A stretch of DNA of 64,000 bases from assembly GCA_028023455.1 (NCBI GenBank), contig JAQFVV010012574.1:1284459-1348458 (forward strand), read 5' to 3'. Source of the DNA: Epiperipatus broadwayi (Eukaryota > Onychophora > Udeonychophora > Euonychophora > Peripatidae). Every line of letters begins with the position of its first letter. The stretch's first letter is position 1. Under the pieces are notes generated by a model that saw only the letters and a program-made list of their open reading frames with translations, was not told where the DNA came from and did not search any database. The translations under genes and the position numbers were made by a program. Below are positions 59,880 through 64,000 of this stretch, one piece after another.

Positions 59880-61277
59880 GTATATGCCAACAAAAAAATC
59901 TTACATATATATAGTATGGGAGAAAAATATTTTATATCCCCATATCATTTCATCATTTTAACTTTTGATTAACGGGATTGGCGATTTGACAAAGTTTGAA
60001 CCCAAACAAAAAAAACATCTTTATTAATACATGATATATCCCGCATCAATATATTATAAACATACATACAACATATCTTGATAACAGAAGTTATGGCATA
60101 TAAATATAAAAAATATCTGGAAAAATTTCGTATATATATTTACTGACACAGAGTGAGAAGGTATGGACCAACTCAGTGTATGAAATAAACTACTATTTCC
60201 CAATTAAGTATTCGAACCTGGGCGAAATAATTTCTACATGCATTAATGTCAATGTATACATAGTTATGCACACATGTTCACGCGTATTCAGTGTGTGAAC
60301 TAGATCGAAAACCTCATGCTTGGATATCCGGAATCGTGTTTCAAAAAAAATTTATATCACATATATAAAAAAAAACTTTACATATCCCATATATAAAAAT
60401 AAAAAAAAACTCTTTTCTGCTATACTTTTTTTTTTTAAACCGAAATTATCATTTAAGTATGTGCGTGTTGACATTATAAAATCTATATTGTTGCGTTAAA
60501 AACTCAGGGGAAAATCAGTAAATATATTTTTTAGAATAGAAAAAAAAAATTTTAGTACTCATATATATTTATCCCCTTCCACCTATCCTTTCTTTCTCTA
60601 ACTGTCTGCATTCAATTTAATGTTATGGAAACAATTAACGAATCGAGCAACAACGAAAAATTAATATATATATATATGTTAAGAGGTTTTTAAAAAAAAC
60701 AAAGTTTTTAAAATTTATTCTACTTTGTAACCTGAATTTGGAAAAAAAATCATTTTACTCAGGATATATGTGTGATTTATACAATTGAAATCCCAGAACC
60801 TGAAGAGAAAATAATTTATACATACATCAATCAAAGGGAGTGTGGGTATACAATTCGAAATTCCTAATCTACAGCGTCAGAACTTGGACAAAAAAAATTA
60901 TACACACATATATGCACATCTCTTCTCTCTACATATGTTCGGTTCAGGAAGAAAAATTTCACATACACATATATAGCTAACGTGCTCATGATCGTGGGAG
61001 AAATCGAATAGACTCAAAAGTTTGGGTGGTCAGAATCCAGAAAAAAAAATTACACACATACAATAAGTGATATGGGAACATACCCACGTCAACATCCCCT
61101 CTCAGGTATGTGGATTTATATTCAAATGCCCTATTTGGTACGTCAGAATCTGGAGAAAAAAAATCTACATATGCATTTTCTCTCTCTCGTGCCAGATTCA
61201 TTCATGGTTTGCTCAGGGTCGTGTAACTAAGTAATTGCCCCTGTTGGGCAATCAGAACCCGGAGAAAAAAAAACTTA
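59880..61277 (+). repeat. Degenerate tandem array, period roughly 110 bp
   Basis: A motif of the form CAGAACCTGGAGAAAAAAAA, often followed by TTACACACATATATGCA, recurs at about 60,795, 60,886, 61,031, 61,146 and 61,252 (spacings about 91, 145, 115, 106). Weaker echoes (TTCGAACCTGGGCGAAATAA near 60,211) lie further left. CTCTCTC-rich and CCCTNTTGGG-like parts recur between them. The last unit ends GGAGAAAAAAAAACTTA directly before repeat R copy 2. Confidence 0.6.
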
Positions 61278-63608
61278 TGTAACAGTAAGAATTGTCCCTC
61301 CACGCAACAAAATCTAGAACATAGGCAAAATACACTAAAGCTGATCGAATCCAGATGCTGTGATCCAGAATCCGACCAACATTCAACCCTTTCACCTCTG
61401 CTCAATGATTTACTACTCTATGGATGACATTCCTCAATGTACACAGACAATCAATTCACTCTCGGTCCAGCAGTCACTCCCAGTAAAACAAGAGACTCAT
61501 AATTTAACTAATTTATCACTGATTTGATAAGATATATACACATATGGCTAAGTAATTAATTATAGAACTTAACAGGCTGATCTACATATATATGAAATAG
61601 TGTATGTGTAATTAAATATAGAGTTGGATAAAATGGATAAAATGAATTCACGGACAATAAAATATGCAAACGAATTATAATTTTAAATAGGATTACTTTA
61701 ATAAAACAATAGCAAACAATAAATCAAAACATACCAAATTATATGGTGGAAACGTGAGATATAACACTCGCAGGCGTTAGATAACTGCTGAGATTCATGT
61801 TATATATTTCATTATAAGCGTTTAATAATGTGTAATGCGGTATTGGAATTTCATGCCTATATTAATTAATATGCCAAATCTCTAGCTTTTTTGTAGTCTA
61901 CTAGATCATGCAGAACTTTATAGCCAAAGTTATATAACTAACTATCATAATGCTCCTATAGCATCTATTTAATACAAAGTTAATTCGAGCATGTAATTAG
62001 GCTCAGAGATACGCAGGTTAGCATGTTAACCTAGATTAGGACGTATACTAATGCTAGATAAGCGTTTAACATAAAAGAGAGAGAAAACTGATTTATTATA
62101 GATTTACCTATATTCTCTATGGCACATATTAAAATATCAATTAAGCAAAAAGGTGTGAATGAGTCATTATTCATGGGCTTCAGTCTCCAAAGACTCAGTT
62201 TGCCCTAAGACCACTCAACTTGCCACGAATAAGAACATTAATAGTTCAGGTAGTCGGATAAGCGTTATGAATCATCTAGGTCCTTATGCCCTAATTCTAA
62301 AAGTGTGCTTGAACCCGAACGAAAGTGGATGAGAGTGACCTCCACCAGCACATCATCAAGAATCATGCAGCAAGCTGATAAGTGTACATTGCGTGCTTTG
62401 TAAAGACTCATCCGCAACTCATACATATATAGAATGCAATCGCATAACATTATATTATCGTGCCTTAAAATTAGATAGCGTATATTTGCATATCTATATA
62501 ATCCAGTTCTCAAATTTAGTATTTTGAATATACTATTAAGGGACTAAATTAATTAGTAACCAAGTTTAATATTATCCCCTGCATCTCAACATAAATAAAT
62601 CTAAGGAGGATAAAGCATATTTGCGGGGTAATTACAAATAAAATATTAAAATATGCTTTGAAAATATTTCTGTGGCTAGTTCCGGTGATATATGAGTTAT
62701 ATATATAAATAGTTATAATTCATAATTAAAATTAAGCAAACTACATAAAATAGCTAGAGAACTGATTATTGTAATATTGATACCCAAAACTTAATCAGTA
62801 ACATAATATGATCTCGAAACAGCAAGTGAGAATGAAGAATAATAATTCAATTGATTAATATTAAATTATAGTGAAGATTTGAAATTATCTTCGCAAAACG
62901 ATAAGCTAAAATGATATTTAGAAATACTTGCAGTTTCGAGTCATTTGGCATATTAAATACACATATTATATTAAAATGATAAAATCATAAAACAAAATTG
63001 AATATATTTAGAAATAGGCAAAAAAGGACCGCAGAAAATTATACATTTAAAATAGATTATTAGGAGTTTTACAATTTAAAAGAGAATTCGAGTTTTACAT
63101 TATAAAAGAGAATTTAAATTTTATAATCAGGCAAGACTTAGCATTTAACAATCTTCTTTGTAGATTTTAGTAAAGGTGTTTGATGAAAGCAGATTTAGTG
63201 AATAGCTAGCTTTTAAAAATAGAGAAACGAAAGACAGTTTATAGACAAGAGCTCTGAAAAAAGTTACCGTTTAGTTGTTTCCATTGCAGCTGGTTTTGAA
63301 GCACTTGGGACGATAATAAGTTGACACTTGATGATGACGCACAGTTAACAGAGATTTTCCATGGGCTACTTTTGGATGGTAATGGCATTAGGTTTCATTG
63401 GATTGAAGCTCTCCATTCTTCGTGAGGAGAGGCGGTGAATTACGGCCTCTACTCGCACATTTTAAGGTGAAACTGACGTGGATTCGGCCTATAGTTCACT
63501 TAATATATATGATTGATCTCTGTTAATAAAACTTCAAGTATTTATACCTTTTGAAATCTGCACACCTGTTATTTTTTTGCGTAGCTGAACAATCCATTTT
63601 ATTTTAGC
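61278..63608. repeat. Repeat R, copy 2 (2.33 kb)
   Basis: Begins TGTAACAGTAAGAATTGTCC and ends CAATCCATTTTATTTTAGC, in direct orientation to copy 1. Two readings compete. (1) Long terminal repeats: TGTAACGG is a common LTR start, the two copies flank 4.6 kb with one open frame, and a purine run (GGAGAAAAAAAAA) stands just left of copy 2. Against it: the right end is AGC and not CA, and I find no target duplication outside the pair. (2) A mobile sequence with splice-site ends: GTAAGAAT at the left and a T-rich tract ending TTTTAG at the right are good donor and acceptor sites in both copies. Copy 2 lacks the 745-bp insertion, and has about 25 extra bases near its right end. Confidence 0.88.
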
Positions 63609-63609
63609 G

Positions 63610-64000
63610 AGAAATCAGCAATATGGTCATTACTCACAGGAAAACAAATTCCAGCATATATTCAATGCCCAACCACAGAAGTTCTTGGGATTCCCTGTAG
63701 CAAAGTCCTACTCACTCATGAGACAGGAAATCCAAAACTCACTTCTGAAAAAAACACAAACCACAATAGCATCAATATCAAAAATGTACTTGTCCCTCTT
63801 TGGAAAGGTCGCATTACTAAATGCCATCCTGCTTCCCAAAGTAACATACTACCTTACTGGATTCAACCCCACCAAAGGATTCATAAATAAAATAAACTCA
63901 GCATGCACCAAACTTTGCTGGGGAGGAAAAATCGCAGCCATCAGTATCAAGACAATGCATCACCCCAGGAGAGAGAATGGTCTCTCACTCCACTCCATTG
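63610..64000 (+). CDS. LINE reverse transcriptase C-terminal part, open to the window edge
   Basis: A frame without stops runs for 130 codons from the end of repeat R copy 2 to the last base of the window, without its own start. Residues FLGFPVAKSYSLMRQEI, then MYLSLFGKVALLNAILLPK, then CTKLCWGGKIAAISIKTMHH and PRRENGLSLHS follow the pattern of the segment after the RT domain in L1/Tx1-like LINEs (LTLxGRxxVINxxLLPKxxY...FLWxGKxxxIxxxTLxxPxxxGGLGLP). The RT core would lie upstream but is not there, since repeat R occupies that place. So this is either a 5'-truncated LINE starting exactly at the repeat's edge or a LINE split by repeat R. Higher G+C and no stops suggest youth. Confidence 0.82.

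Noticed and set aside
53649-63608. Target-site duplication around the whole R-internal-R unit
   Set aside because: Left flank ends TTCTTCTAT and right flank starts GAGAAATC; no 4-6-bp match at any plausible border, so an intact LTR insertion cannot be claimed.

Overview
Kind of sequence. The window is very AT-rich eukaryotic DNA of the gene-desert type. Homopolymer runs, (TA)n, (AAT)n, (CT)n and (TATC)n arrays are frequent. Almost everything recognisable is a mobile element or the remnant of one: non-LTR retrotransposons of at least four lineages, class-II-tRNA-like SINEs, a solo LTR, a mariner pseudogene, fold-back and TIR elements, and satellites. There are no bacterial operons, rRNA or tRNA genes, and no intact, confidently coding host gene. 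This mix fits an invertebrate metazoan. A G-protein alpha 12/13 pseudogene supports an animal. I cannot fix the phylum from sequence alone; mollusc or cnidarian are both possible.

Layout. 1-4.6 kb: AT-rich DNA with one SINE and microsatellites. 4.6-7.6 kb: a decayed RTE/BovB-like LINE, followed at once by a G-alpha 12/13 pseudogene fragment on the minus strand. 8.8-17.6 kb: palindromic and fold-back repeats, three interspersed families (called A, B and tRNA-SINE-2 here), and a 23-bp minisatellite. 18.9-19.8 kb: a TIR element. 21.1-21.8 kb: a mariner transposase pseudogene. 23-30 kb: SINE, hairpins, family A, a 218-bp (AAT)n array. 30.2-31.5 kb: a decayed CR1/Jockey-like LINE (minus) split by a 646-bp solo LTR with a perfect 5-bp target duplication. 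32.5 kb: SINE with an 18-bp target duplication. 34.2-35.5 kb: a long-TIR element. 36.2-37.1 kb: two SINEs in inverted orientation. 37.6-40.9 kb: a decayed LINE whose 3' end recurs on the minus strand at 51.2-51.7 kb. 42-50 kb: diverged repeats, hairpins and a SINE with a 16-bp target duplication.

The most interesting part is 53.6-64.0 kb. Two direct copies of an approximately 2.3-kb repeat (about 98% alike where I compared them) lie at 53,649-56,689 and 61,278-63,608. They flank 4.6 kb holding the only substantial open frame in the window: a minus-strand, coiled-coil-rich 284-codon frame that continues in frame past a single TAG for another 101 codons. The left copy carries a 745-bp TTAA-flanked insertion that looks piggyBac-like, and the right copy preserves the empty site. 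The repeat could be a long terminal repeat of a non-autonomous element, or a mobile sequence whose ends double as GT...AG splice sites. The right copy is followed directly by an open LINE reading frame that runs off the window edge.

The genes do not form a pathway. The window is best read as a record of successive insertions into each other, several of which can be ordered in time.
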